Positions 27,371 to 35,781 of a stretch of DNA of 64,000 nt are shown here, piece by piece (the first letter of the stretch is position 1; every line of letters begins with the position of its first letter). The stretch spans positions 5,890,001-5,954,000 of the forward strand of contig NZ_CP102826.1 in assembly GCF_025643595.1 (NCBI RefSeq). Direction: 5' to 3'. This DNA is from Saccharopolyspora rosea (GTDB lineage: Bacteria > Actinomycetota > Actinomycetes > Mycobacteriales > Pseudonocardiaceae). The notes under the pieces were generated by a model that had not been told where the DNA came from, did not search any database, and was given only the letters and a program-made list of their open reading frames with translations. The position numbers were made by a program, and so were the translations under genes.

Positions 27371-27422
27371 GGCCACCACCGTTTGACCCCATTTCGTGGA
27401 AATCAGGTAAGCCAAGATCAAC

Positions 27423-27441
27423 TGCTCCCAAAATGCTCCCA
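27423..27441. repeat. Direct repeat TGCTCCCA x2 near the tRNA (possible integrase arm sites)
   Basis: TGCTCCCA occurs at 27423-27430 and 27434-27441, 11 bases apart, about 60 bases from the tRNA 3' end. Closely spaced short repeats beside a tRNA are typical of arm-binding sites at an integrated element end. Low certainty. Confidence 0.4.
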
Positions 27442-27454
27442 CAAAGCAGAAACC

Positions 27455-27482
27455 CCCCGCCGACGAAGATCGTCAGCAGGGG
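27455..27482 (-). terminator. Hairpin downstream of tRNA-Val
   Basis: On the minus strand CCCC, a bulged base, then GCTGACGA pairs with TCGTCGGC and GGGG across a 3-base loop, followed by GGTTTCTGCTTT. It begins 20 bases after the tRNA 3' end and suits a tRNA transcription terminator. Confidence 0.55.
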
Positions 27483-27501
27483 CTTTGACCTGCGAAAACA
27501 C

Positions 27502-27576
27502 TGGTGCGCGATGCTGGGATTGAACCAGCGACCTCTACCGTGTCAAGGTAGCGCTCTCCCACTGAGCTAATCGCGC
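27502..27576 (-). tRNA. tRNA-Val(GAC)
   Basis: 75 bases including an encoded CCA. The acceptor stem GCGCGAT pairs with ATCGCGC; D arm AGCTC..GAGC; anticodon stem CTACC/GGTAG around loop TTGACAC (anticodon GAC, valine); T arm with GGTTCAATCCC. It marks the boundary between the mobile island to the left and core genes to the right, and its 3' end faces the island, as expected for a tyrosine-integrase target. Confidence 0.95.
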
Positions 27577-27652
27577 TCTCCGCGGTTCGACCGCGTGTGC
27601 CATGAGCATACCGGAGCGGCTGAGGCGGGCCGGCACCCACCCCCGGCGTAGA

Positions 27653-27961
27653 TCAACAGGTGCTGCCCGGCTTCGGCGCCAGGAACTGCTGGGCCGCCCA
27701 GCGGCCCGCGCCGAGGTCGCGGAAACCGGAGGTGACGGTCGGCGTCGCGGTGACCTCCTGGCCCTGCTGGAGGGTGTCGACGCGGCGCTGCGACTCCCCC
27801 GGGCCGCTGCGGACGTTGAGCACGTCGGCGGTGACGGTGAACGTGCACGGGTGGGGCCGCTCGGGCGCCCCGGGCGGGTGGTGGTGGCCGGCGAGGTAGA
27901 GCGCCCCCGCGGCGGCGGCGCCGACGAATAGCAGGGTGCGGGTGATCGGCAGTCCGAACAC
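27653..27961 (-). CDS. Exported SH3-domain (SH3_3-like) small protein
   Basis: A 102-aa protein from a GTG with GGGAGGA site. An N-terminal membrane helix or signal (ITRTLLFVGAAAAGALYLAG) is followed by a bacterial SH3 fold: VTADVLNVRSGPGESQRRV and then VDTLQQGQEVTATPTV and WAAQQFLAP. Two cysteines (residues about 39 and 102) could form a disulphide. Such proteins are membrane- or wall-associated; the ligand is unknown. Confidence 0.75.
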   Translation of the reverse strand: MFGLPITRTLLFVGAAAAGALYLAGHHHPPGAPERPHPCTFTVTADVLNVRSGPGESQRRVDTLQQGQEVTATPTVTSGFRDLGAGRWAAQQFLAPKPGSTC

Positions 27962-27973
27962 GGCGGTCCTCCC

Positions 27974-28000
27974 GGTGGGACGGGTTCCGGTCGTCCCACC
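27974..28000 (-). promoter_or_regulatory. 9-bp inverted repeat just upstream of the SH3 gene
   Basis: GGTGGGACG (27974-27982) and CGTCCCACC (27992-28000) pair exactly around 9 bases, 13 bases before the start codon and next to the ribosome site. It could be a leader hairpin or an operator. A TATAGG lies just upstream on the minus strand. Confidence 0.4.
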
Positions 28001-28076
28001 TATAGGAGACCCCGCCGGGGTGCGACAGCCGGAGCACCTGGACGCACGAGGCGGTTCAGCGGCTTGAGTGCCCTCC

Positions 28077-28407
28077 CGTCACCCGGCCACCACCCCCCCA
28101 TGGAGGCGCGCCGCGCCACTGCCACACGGCGTCACCCGGCCACCACCCCCCACGGAGGCGCGCCGCGCCACTGCCACACGGCGTCACCCGGCCACCACCC
28201 CCCACGGAGGCGCGCCGCGCCACTGCCACACGGCGTCACCCGGCCACCACCCCCACGGAGGCGCGCCGCGCCACTGCCACACGGCGTCACCCGGCCACCA
28301 CCCCCCATGGAGGCGCGCCGCGCCACTGCCACACGGCGTCACCCGGCCACCACCCCCCACGGAGGCGCGCCGCGCCACTGCCACACGGCGTCACCCGGCC
28401 ACCACCC
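28077..28407. repeat. Tandem 52-bp repeat (six copies plus a partial)
   Basis: Units begin CGTCACCCGG at 28077, 28130, 28182, 28234, 28285, 28337 and 28389 (partial), so periods are 53, 52, 52, 51, 52 and 52. The units differ mainly in the length of one C-run (5 to 7) and a CAC/CAT change. This fills the space between the SH3 gene and the isocitrate dehydrogenase terminator. Frames translated from it are low-complexity and have no coding signal; it is a minisatellite, probably variable in copy number. Confidence 0.9.
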
Positions 28408-28420
28408 GCCTCGAACACGA

Positions 28421-28453
28421 CGACGCCGCCCCCGCGAGGCGGGAGCGGCGTCG
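28421..28453 (-). terminator. Terminator hairpin of the isocitrate dehydrogenase gene
   Basis: CGACGCCGC (28421-28429) pairs with GCGGCGTCG (28445-28453), and inside it CCCGC pairs with GCGGG across GAG. It lies 15 bases after the icd stop on its downstream side. Confidence 0.75.
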
Positions 28454-28467
28454 GGCTGCGGGGAAGA

Positions 28468-29688
28468 TCAGCGGTTGGCCATCTTCTTCTGCAGGTTCTC
28501 GTCCAGGGTCGCCAGGAACTCCTCGGTGGTCTGGTAGCCCTGGTCGCCGCCGACCAGCAGCGCGAGGTCCTTGGTCATCCGGCCGCTCTCGACGGTCTCG
28601 ATGACGACCTGCTCCAGGGTCTGGGCGAAGCCCACGACGTCCGGGGTGGAGTCCAGCTTGCCCCGGTGCGCCAGACCGCGGGTCCAGGCGAAGATCGACG
28701 CGATCGGGTTGGTCGAGGTCGGCTTGCCCTGCTGGTGCTGGCGGTAGTGGCGGGTGACCGTGCCGTGCGCGGCCTCGGCCTCCACCTTGCCGTCCTCGGT
28801 CATCAGCACCGAGGTCATCAGGCCCAGCGAGCCGAAGCCCTGCGCGACGGTGTCGGACTGCACGTCACCGTCGTAGTTCTTGCAGGCCCAGACGTAGCCG
28901 CCCTCCCACTTCAGGGCGCTGGCGACCATGTCGTCGATCAGCCGGTGCTCGTAGGTTAGACCCTTGGCCTCGAAGTCGGCCTTGAACTCGGCGTCGAAGA
29001 CCTCCTGGAACACGTCCTTGAACATGCCGTCGTAGGACTTGAGGATCGTGTTCTTGGTGGACATGTACACCGGGTAGCCGCGCTCCAGGCCGTAGCGGAA
29101 GGACGCGCGGGCGAACTCCTCGATGGAGCGGCGGTAGTTGTACATGGCCATCGCGACGCCGCCCTGCTCCGGGAACTTGGCGACCTCGAACTCGATCGGC
29201 TCGCCGCCGTCCTCGGGCGTGTAGGTGACGGTCACCGTGCCCGGGCCCGGGACCTTGAAGTCGGTGGCCTTGTACTGGTCGCCGTGGGCGTGGCGGCCGA
29301 TGACGATCGGCTTGGTCCAGCCCGGCACGTACCGCGGGATGTTGGAGATGACGATCGGCTCGCGGAAGATGACACCGCCGAGGATGTTGCGGATGGTCCC
29401 GTTGGGGCTCCGCCACATCTTCTTCAGGTCGAACTCCTCCACCCGGGCCTCGTCCGGGGTGATGGTGGCGCACTTCACGCCGACGCCGTGCTTGGCGATG
29501 GCGTTGGCGGCGTCGACCGTGACCTGGTCGTCGGTGGCGTCCCGGTGCTGGATGCCGAGGTCGTAGTAGTCGAGGTTGATGTCCAGATACGGGTGGATCA
29601 GCTTGTCCTTGATGAAGGACCAGATGATCCGGGTCATCTCGTCGCCGTCGAGCTCGGCTACGGTGCCCTGGACCTTGATCTTGCTCAT
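28468..29688 (-). CDS. icd: NADP-dependent isocitrate dehydrogenase
   Basis: A 406-aa enzyme of the citrate cycle, converting isocitrate to 2-oxoglutarate with NADPH formation in the cytoplasm. It is the homodimeric (eukaryote-like, type II) form: [20 protein letters not shown] at the start, the substrate loop [11 protein letters not shown] near residue 92-102, [10 protein letters not shown] and the metal-binding DDM near residue 255, and [12 protein letters not shown] with the coenzyme loop near 308-320. Length is normal for the family. It stands alone, with its own terminator, divergent from the next gene. Confidence 0.96.
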   Translation of the reverse strand: MSKIKVQGTVAELDGDEMTRIIWSFIKDKLIHPYLDINLDYYDLGIQHRDATDDQVTVDAANAIAKHGVGVKCATITPDEARVEEFDLKKMWRSPNGTIRNILGGVIFREPIVISNIPRYVPGWTKPIVIGRHAHGDQYKATDFKVPGPGTVTVTYTPEDGGEPIEFEVAKFPEQGGVAMAMYNYRRSIEEFARASFRYGLERGYPVYMSTKNTILKSYDGMFKDVFQEVFDAEFKADFEAKGLTYEHRLIDDMVASALKWEGGYVWACKNYDGDVQSDTVAQGFGSLGLMTSVLMTEDGKVEAEAAHGTVTRHYRQHQQGKPTSTNPIASIFAWTRGLAHRGKLDSTPDVVGFAQTLEQVVIETVESGRMTKDLALLVGGDQGYQTTEEFLATLDENLQKKMANR

Positions 29689-29856
29689 GTGGCGGGGTGC
29701 TCCTCTCGCGAGAATGCAAGCGGTACAAGCGTACTGCTAACGGCCCTGATTGTGCCCGGCGCCCGGGTGGTCCCACCACCCTCGCCGACGCGCGACACGT
29801 GGCCGCGATCGTCTTCTAGGCTCGGCCCCGGGACGAGCGATCTTGGGAGGGGCGTC

Positions 29857-30687
29857 GTGGCGACGGGACCGACACACGCGATCAGCGGGCTGGCCGCCTG
29901 GGCGGCCGTGACGGCGTTCGCCGGCACGCACGCGATAGGGCAATTATCCCCGAAGACGTGGGTGGTCGGCGCCACCCTCGCGTCCGGGGCCGCGCTGCTG
30001 CCCGACATCGACCACCCCAAGGCCACCGTGGCCAACACCTTCGGCGGCATCTCGCGCGGCGCTTCGGCGGCCATCAGCGGCTTCAGCGGGTTCCTGTACC
30101 GGCTCACGCACACCAAGAAGGACGGCAACCGGGCGGGCACGCACCGCGGCTTCACGCACACCCTGGTCTTCGCCGTGCTCGCCGGGCTGATCACCACGGC
30201 GATCGTGCAGACCAGCAACGGCACCGCGCTCGGGATCCTGATGTTCTTCTTCGCCGGTCTGGCGGTGCGCGGCATCATGCACACCTGGTCGTCGAGCAAG
30301 GACGCCATCCTGATCGCGGCGGCCTCGCTGCTGCTCACCGCGGCCTGCTGGGCGTGGTCCGGTGACCAGCCGACGAACGCGGCGGCGTTCGGGGTCGCGG
30401 TGATGATCGGCTGCGTCGCCCACTTCATCGGCGACGCGATCACCGAGCACGGCTGCCCGATGCTGTGGCCGCTGCCGATCGCCGGACGGACCTGGTACGC
30501 GGTGGCCCCGCCGAAGTCCATGCGGATGAGCACCGGCGGCAAGTTCGAGATGGCGATCGTCGGTCCCGGCCTCACGCTCGTCGCGACCGCGCTGAGCGCG
30601 GTGGTGCTCTACCGGATCGGCGCGGCCCCGTGGCTCGGTGAGCTGAACCTGCCGCCGGACGTGATGTCCTGGATCAACACCGGCTGA
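29857..30687 (+). CDS. YdjM/DUF457-type membrane metal-dependent hydrolase
   Basis: A 276-aa protein from a GTG with GGGAGG site; the longer frame overlaps icd. The motifs LLPDIDHP (residues about 48-55), THRGFTHTL (about 95) and AHFIGDAITEHG (about 190) are the metal ligands of the YdjM/LexA-regulated membrane hydrolase family, and five or so membrane helices are visible. In Enterobacteria these are SOS genes of unknown substrate; here no LexA site is seen in front of it. Confidence 0.8.
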   Translation: MATGPTHAISGLAAWAAVTAFAGTHAIGQLSPKTWVVGATLASGAALLPDIDHPKATVANTFGGISRGASAAISGFSGFLYRLTHTKKDGNRAGTHRGFTHTLVFAVLAGLITTAIVQTSNGTALGILMFFFAGLAVRGIMHTWSSSKDAILIAAASLLLTAACWAWSGDQPTNAAAFGVAVMIGCVAHFIGDAITEHGCPMLWPLPIAGRTWYAVAPPKSMRMSTGGKFEMAIVGPGLTLVATALSAVVLYRIGAAPWLGELNLPPDVMSWINTG

Positions 30688-30780
30688 AGCGACAAAACGA
30701 CCATTGCGCCCTCCGAGGTCGATAAGGTGCACGGGTGGCGGCCACCGCGGCGCCGCCCCGAGTGCCCCCGGAGGGAAGTC

Positions 30781-31200
30781 GTGCGAGTCCCCAAGCAGTT
30801 GGCGCCGGTGCTGCTCCTGCTGGTCGGCGCCGCCGCGTGCGGTGGCCTCCAGGAGACCGGGCAGGCCGCGCAGGAGCGGCCCGCCGGAGTCCGCGGAGCG
30901 CTGGACGCCGCCGAGGCGTGCCAGCGGGCGATCAACGCCGCCAGCTTCATGCCCAACTTCGCCGACCCGCGGCAGGCCAGGGCGGACGCCCGGACCAGGA
31001 CGGCCGAACTCGACGACCTCGTCGAGCACACCACCGACCCGGTGCTGCGCGAGAACCTCGCGGATGTGCGCGACTCCGTGGCACGCGTCGCCTCCGGCGA
31101 GGTCACCCTGGACAGCAGCGGCGAGTGGACCGCCGCCCAGCTGGACCGGTACCAGCAGGTCACCACCAGGTGCTCCCAACTCGGCCACGACGGGCGCTGA
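30781..31200 (+). CDS. Small lipoprotein of unknown function
   Basis: A 139-aa protein from a GTG with GGAGGGA site. It has a lipobox VGAAAC with the cysteine at residue 20. The mature part is helical and charged (ARADARTRTAELDDLVEHTT), without known motifs, and looks like a surface-anchored helical bundle. Confidence 0.7.
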   Translation: MRVPKQLAPVLLLLVGAAACGGLQETGQAAQERPAGVRGALDAAEACQRAINAASFMPNFADPRQARADARTRTAELDDLVEHTTDPVLRENLADVRDSVARVASGEVTLDSSGEWTAAQLDRYQQVTTRCSQLGHDGR

Positions 31201-31270
31201 CGCCGGGACCGCAGGCGCTGCGGGATGTGTCCGGCGTCACTTAGGCTGGGGCTGCGGAGGTGATTGGGCG

Positions 31271-31471
31271 ATGAAGGCAACCGTGGGTGACAACCTCCAC
31301 GTGCACAGCAAGCACGTGGACGAGGCCGACCAGATCGGCGAGATCGTGGAAGTGCGCGGGCCGGACGGTGCACCGCCCTACCTGGTCCGCTTCAAGGGCG
31401 GCCACGAACGCCTGGTCTTCCCCGGTAGTGACTGCGTGGTCGAGACCCCGCAACCGCGGCAGGGGGACTGA
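31271..31471 (+). CDS. DUF1918 protein
   Basis: A 66-aa protein, ATG with GGAGGT site. The line MKATVGDNLHVHSKHVDEAD, then IGEIVEVRGPDGAPPYLVRF and the tail FPGSDCVVE match DUF1918, small SH3-like barrel proteins found across Actinobacteria. Role unknown. Confidence 0.88.
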   Translation: MKATVGDNLHVHSKHVDEADQIGEIVEVRGPDGAPPYLVRFKGGHERLVFPGSDCVVETPQPRQGD

Positions 31472-31498
31472 CCTCCCCGGCGGGTGGGACCCGCCGCC

Positions 31499-31534
31499 GG
31501 CGCCGAGCACGACGCACCAGTCGTGCTCGGCGCC
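31499..31534 (+). terminator. 15-bp perfect hairpin terminator
   Basis: GGCGCCGAGCACGAC (31499-31513) pairs exactly with GTCGTGCTCGGCGCC (31520-31534) around a 6-base loop, 28 bases after the DUF1918 stop. No T-run, as is common in high-GC Actinobacteria. Confidence 0.8.
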
Positions 31535-31625
31535 GCGCTGTCCGGGGCCCGTACACAGTGGACACCCGGCCGACTGGCCGGACCACCCGCGCACGCGCCG
31601 TCGATGATCCTTAAGGTGGTCCGCG

Positions 31626-32474
31626 ATGAGGCTCGGCGAGGAGGCGGGTGAAGTGTTGCGAGACGACGGGCGAGCGGAGGCACCGGCCACCGTCTTCGGC
31701 GCGGAGGTGTCGGTCCCGCTGCCGTCCGGAGAGGTCCTGACCGAGCAGACGGCGGTCGCGGGCGATCCCGCGCCGCTGTGCTGGATCAGCGACGAACCAC
31801 CGTCGCCGCAGCTGGTGGCGGCGCTGCGGGCGGAACACCGGACCAGCGGGCTGTGGCCGCTGCTGCTGTGCGACGGCAACGAGGTCTACGGGGAGCGGTG
31901 CACGGTCGGCGTGGTGCCGCCGGAACCGCTGGAGCACATCGACCGCTGGCGGCTGGTCGACGTCATGGCCCGGATCTGGGACGGCCTGGTGCAGGCCGAC
32001 GACGACCTCGGCCCCGCCTACGACCGGGAGGTGCTGGCGCCGTTCGACTACGACTGCCCGGGTCCGGCCCCGGCGGGCAACCTGCTGGCCGACCCGGACA
32101 TCCTGGCCAACCAGCAGCTCCCCCGGTTCATCGACGACGAGACCCGGCTGGCGCTGGTGCCGGTGCGGCGGGGGGCCGACGTGCTGACGGTGCTCGGCTG
32201 GTCGGGCGCGGCCAACCACGTCTCCCGGACGGCCGGGCTGTCGGCGATGGCCCGCAGCTGGGAGGACCGCTTCGGCGCCCGCCTGCTGCGGCTGGGCCCG
32301 GACCGCCTGGACCTGAGCGTGTCGGCGCCGCCGCAGGACCCGGACCACGCGGCGGCGGTCGCCGCGGAGCACTGGACGTTCTGCCCGGACCGGATCCTGC
32401 AGGAGACCGGCAGCATCGCCGCCTACGCCCAGGAGATCCGCGGCCGCCGCACCTGGTCGTTCTGGTGGGAGTGA
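31626..32474 (+). CDS. DUF4253 protein
   Basis: A 282-aa soluble protein. The C-terminal part carries the DUF4253 pattern: VLTVLGWSGAANH, a SAMARSWEDRFGARLLRLGPD stretch in which W, E, R and F are conserved, and AAEHWTFCPDRI ending in IRGRRTWSFWWE. The N-terminal part reads WPLLLCDGNEVYG. The function of the family is unknown. It stands alone and converges on the phosphonate operon. Confidence 0.8.
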   Translation: MRLGEEAGEVLRDDGRAEAPATVFGAEVSVPLPSGEVLTEQTAVAGDPAPLCWISDEPPSPQLVAALRAEHRTSGLWPLLLCDGNEVYGERCTVGVVPPEPLEHIDRWRLVDVMARIWDGLVQADDDLGPAYDREVLAPFDYDCPGPAPAGNLLADPDILANQQLPRFIDDETRLALVPVRRGADVLTVLGWSGAANHVSRTAGLSAMARSWEDRFGARLLRLGPDRLDLSVSAPPQDPDHAAAVAAEHWTFCPDRILQETGSIAAYAQEIRGRRTWSFWWE

Positions 32475-32489
32475 CCACCCGCGGCCGGT

Positions 32490-34124
32490 TCACCGGGCCA
32501 GGACGTGGCGCAGCCACAGGGCCAGCAACTCCACGAGCAGCACTGCGGCGAAGGTGAGCAGCAGGACCGTGGTGACCACGCCGAACTCCAGGACCCGGGA
32601 GGCGTTGAGCAGGTAGTAGCCGATGCCACCGGCGCCGACCAGTCCCAGCAGCGTGGCCGAGCGGATGTTGGTGTCCAGCTGGTAGAGCACGTGCGCGACG
32701 AAAGCCGGGGCGGCCTGCGGCAGCGTCGCCGCGCAGAACACCTGGAGGCGGGACGCGCCGGTGGCGCGCAGCGCCTGTTCCCGGCCGCGGTCCACCTCTT
32801 CCAGCGAGTCGGCGACGAGCTTGCCGAGCAGCCCCACCGATCCCACTCCCAGCGCGAGCGCGCCGGCGACCGCGCCGAGCCCGGTGATCACCACGAAGAT
32901 GATCGCCAGCACCAGTTCCGGCACCCCGCGCACCGCCAGCAGCACCCCGCGGAAGAACCGCGCCACTGCGGGCCTCGGTGCGACGTTGGCCGCCGCCAGG
33001 GCCCCGAGCGGCAAGGACAGCACGGCACCGAGCAGCGTCGCGGCGAGCGCGATGCGGACGGTGACGAGCAGTTCGCCGAGCAGCTCCGGCAGGATCCCGC
33101 CGGTCTCCGGCGGCCAGAACAGCGCCAGCGTCGGACCGGTGTCCCGGGCGGCCCGCACGAGCTGGCCGACCGAGACGTCCGCGCCCCAGAACGACACGAC
33201 GACCACCGCGCCGGTGAGCAGCCAGTACCCGGTGCGGCGCAACCGCGCGACCGTCCACGGTGGACTGATGCGCGCCCCGGCGGACCGCCGCGGGGCGCCC
33301 GCGCCGAGCAGCGCGCGGCGGATCGCGCCGGAGACCACCTCCACCACCACGCACAGCGCGAACACGACCGAGGCCAGCGCGATGCCGCGCCGGTAGTCCA
33401 GGGTGCGCAGCGCGTCGGCGATCGCCTGGCCGAGCCCGCCCACCCCGACGAACCCCAGCACCACCGACACCCGCAGGTTGATGTCCAGGCGGTGCAGCGA
33501 GGTCGCCACGAACGATGGCAGCACCTGGGGCAGCACCCCGCTGACGAGCTCCTGCAGGCGGCTGCCACCCGCCGCCCGGATCGCCGTGCGCGGGCCGGGA
33601 TCGACCTGTTCGACGGCGTCGGCGTAGAGCTTGCCGACCATGCCCACGGAGTGCAGCCCCATCGCCAGCACACCGGTGAGCCCGCCGAAGCCGAACATCC
33701 GGAAGAACACGATCGCCAGCACGACGTCCGGCACCGCCCGGGCCACCACGATCAACGCCCGCGCCGCGACCCGGCTCGTCGCGCCCAGCGCGGTGCCGCG
33801 CGCGGCGAGCACCGCGATCGGGGCGCTGACCAGCGAGGCGAACAGCGTCGCGCAGACCACGATCGCCAGCGTCTGCCCGCACAGCGCCAGCAGTTCGCCC
33901 ACCGGCGGGAAGTCCAGCGGCAGCGTGCGGGACGCGAAGTCGACCGCGTTGCCCGCACCGTCCACAATGGTCGCCACGTTGAGCCGCAGGTCGACGAACG
34001 CCCACGTGGCCGCGGCCAGCAGGGCGAGCACCGCGAGCCAGGCCGCGGCTCCGCCGGGGGTGGGGCGGGCCAGGGTTCGCCGGGCGGGAGCGGTTCGCGG
34101 CCGCGCGAAGTCCACCGCGGTCAT
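32490..34124 (-). CDS. phnE: Phosphonate ABC transporter permease, two PhnE domains fused
   Basis: A 544-aa protein with two copies of a PhnE-like permease (about residues 25-265 and 300-544), joined by a short linker. Each half has about five or six helices and its own coupling loop: AAGGSRLQELVSGVLPQV in the first, ATGASRLQVFCAATLPQA in the second. Usually PhnE is a single domain of about 270 residues working as a dimer, so this is a tandem fusion. The ATG overlaps the phnC stop (ATGA). It forms the membrane channel for phosphonate uptake with PhnC and PhnD. Confidence 0.9.
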   Translation of the reverse strand: MTAVDFARPRTAPARRTLARPTPGGAAAWLAVLALLAAATWAFVDLRLNVATIVDGAGNAVDFASRTLPLDFPPVGELLALCGQTLAIVVCATLFASLVSAPIAVLAARGTALGATSRVAARALIVVARAVPDVVLAIVFFRMFGFGGLTGVLAMGLHSVGMVGKLYADAVEQVDPGPRTAIRAAGGSRLQELVSGVLPQVLPSFVATSLHRLDINLRVSVVLGFVGVGGLGQAIADALRTLDYRRGIALASVVFALCVVVEVVSGAIRRALLGAGAPRRSAGARISPPWTVARLRRTGYWLLTGAVVVVSFWGADVSVGQLVRAARDTGPTLALFWPPETGGILPELLGELLVTVRIALAATLLGAVLSLPLGALAAANVAPRPAVARFFRGVLLAVRGVPELVLAIIFVVITGLGAVAGALALGVGSVGLLGKLVADSLEEVDRGREQALRATGASRLQVFCAATLPQAAPAFVAHVLYQLDTNIRSATLLGLVGAGGIGYYLLNASRVLEFGVVTTVLLLTFAAVLLVELLALWLRHVLAR

Positions 34125-34882
34125 CGCGCCTCACCCGCCGCGGCGACCTGGCCGTAGATGGACATCGCAGCGTCCCGGCTCAGCCCGTCGACCGGGGTGT
34201 CCAGCACGACCGCGCCGGAGCGCAGGCCGACGACCCGGTGCCCCCAGCTCAACGCCAGGTCGACCTGGTGCAGGCTGCACAGCACGGTCAGCCCGTCCTG
34301 CCGGGCGACCTCCGAGATCAGGTCCATCACCTGCGCCGCCGAGTCCGGGTCCAGCGACGCCACCGGCTCGTCGGCCAGCAGGATCTCCGGGCGCTGCACC
34401 AGGGCGCGGGCCACCGCGACCCGCTGCTGCTGGCCGCCGGACAGCGTGTCCGCGCGCTGCAACGCGCGGTCGGCGAGGCCGACCCGGTCGAGCTGGTCGA
34501 GCGCGGCGTGCCGGACGCGCTTGGGGTAGCTGGGCAGCCCGAGGCGCGGGCCGCGCAGCTCGGCGAGCGCACCGGTGCACACGTTCTCCAGCACGGTCAG
34601 CGAGGCGATGAGGTGGAACTGCTGGAAGACGAAGCCGACCCGGCTGCGCAGCTCGCGCAGCTCGGCACCCCGCAGTCCTCCGACGTCGCGGTCCAGCACC
34701 CGCACGGTCCCCGACGTCGGCCGGTGCAGGCCGTCCACGTGCCGCAGCAGCGTGGACTTGCCCGATCCGGACAGGCCCAGCAGCACCGCGACCTGCCCGG
34801 CCGGGACGTCGAGGCTGACGTCGGACAGCGCCCGCACGTCGCCGAATTCCTTGGTCACCGCGTCGAAACTGATCACTGGCAC
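34121..34882 (-). CDS. phnC: Phosphonate ABC transporter ATP-binding protein
   Basis: A 253-aa ATPase. Walker A GLSGSGKSTL near residue 37, Q-loop VFQQFHLI near 87, signature LSGGQQQRVA near 151 and Walker B ILLADEPVASLDP near 170 are all intact. Start is taken as the GTG at 34882, inside the end of phnD; a second GTG six bases later is possible. It energises phosphonate import. The gene lies between phnD and phnE and overlaps both. Confidence 0.93.
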   Translation of the reverse strand: MPVISFDAVTKEFGDVRALSDVSLDVPAGQVAVLLGLSGSGKSTLLRHVDGLHRPTSGTVRVLDRDVGGLRGAELRELRSRVGFVFQQFHLIASLTVLENVCTGALAELRGPRLGLPSYPKRVRHAALDQLDRVGLADRALQRADTLSGGQQQRVAVARALVQRPEILLADEPVASLDPDSAAQVMDLISEVARQDGLTVLCSLHQVDLALSWGHRVVGLRSGAVVLDTPVDGLSRDAAMSIYGQVAAAGEAR

Positions 34883-35781
34883 TGCCGATCCCCGGTCACG
34901 TCGCAGACTCGTCGCACCCCGTCGTAGAAGGCGTCGTCGACGGGGGCGAACCCGTAGCCGCCGACGTCGCCGATGCGGCACTCACCCGTGCAGAAGCCGT
35001 GCGAGCGCAGGTACTCGCTGTTGGCCTTGTCCCGCAGCGCCGCGGAGATCTTCTGCCGCAACGCCGGGTCGAGGTCGTCGGACACCGCCGCCGGGTCGCC
35101 GGGGATGACCTCCGAGCGCCACAGGACGTTCAACTGCCCCGGCCGGAGTTGCCCGGAGTCGACCAGCTGCCGGTCGACCATCGTGTCGTAGGCGAACCCG
35201 GCGTCGCAGTCGCCCTTCGCGACGGCCAGCGCCGCGGCGTCGTGGCCCCCGGCGAACACCGGGTGGATGCCGGTGTCCGGGTTGACCCCGGCGCTCAGCA
35301 GCGCGGCCTTCGGGTAGAGGTAGCCGGACGTCGACGTGGGGTCGACGAAGCACACCTTCTTGCCGCGGAAGTCCGCCAGCGACCGGATCCCGCTGTCCGG
35401 TCGGGTGATCGCGTACGACTGGTAGCCCGGTTTGCCGCCGCGCTGCTCGACCTGCCCGGCCACGGCGCTCGCGCGGACCCCCTTCTTGCGGGCCAGGACG
35501 TAGGAGAACGGCCCGTACTTGGCGATGTCGATCTTGCCCGCACGCTGGCCCTCGATGATGGCGGCGTAGTCGGTGGCCTTCTGGAAGACGACCTTCCTGC
35601 CGGTCTCCTTCGCCAGCATGTCCAGCACCGGCTGGAAGTCCTGCTGCAGCGTTCCCGACTCCTCGGAGGGGACCGCGGCGAAGACGAGTTCGTCCGATCG
35701 CTGCTGCGCGGCGCTCGGGCCGCACCCCGACAGCAGTGCCAGCGCCGCGATTCCGGCGAGCACCGAGTGGATCCGCTTCAC
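34873..35781 (-). CDS. phnD: Phosphonate-binding lipoprotein
   Basis: A 302-aa solute-binding protein. Signal peptide with lipobox ALLSGC (cysteine at residue 20). The PhnD-type pattern is clear: VFAAVPSEE, YGPFSYVLARKKG, CFVDPTSTSGYLYPKA and a KGDCDAGFAYDTMV stretch, matching proteins that hold the phosphonate between two lobes. Extra cysteines (CTGECRIGD) near residue 270. It feeds PhnE. It overlaps the upstream hydrolase gene stop by four bases. Confidence 0.93.
   Translation of the reverse strand: MKRIHSVLAGIAALALLSGCGPSAAQQRSDELVFAAVPSEESGTLQQDFQPVLDMLAKETGRKVVFQKATDYAAIIEGQRAGKIDIAKYGPFSYVLARKKGVRASAVAGQVEQRGGKPGYQSYAITRPDSGIRSLADFRGKKVCFVDPTSTSGYLYPKAALLSAGVNPDTGIHPVFAGGHDAAALAVAKGDCDAGFAYDTMVDRQLVDSGQLRPGQLNVLWRSEVIPGDPAAVSDDLDPALRQKISAALRDKANSEYLRSHGFCTGECRIGDVGGYGFAPVDDAFYDGVRRVCDVTGDRQCQ

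Noticed and set aside
28077-28407. CRISPR array
   Set aside because: The whole 52-bp unit is repeated with almost no variation; there are no unique spacers and no cas genes.
28064-28604. Overlapping frames of about 160-180 aa across the tandem repeat
   Set aside because: They translate a minisatellite in all frames, have no ribosome site and run into the icd coding region.
32505-34157. A plus-strand frame of 550 aa across phnE
   Set aside because: Glutamine/histidine/arginine-rich antisense of transmembrane helices.
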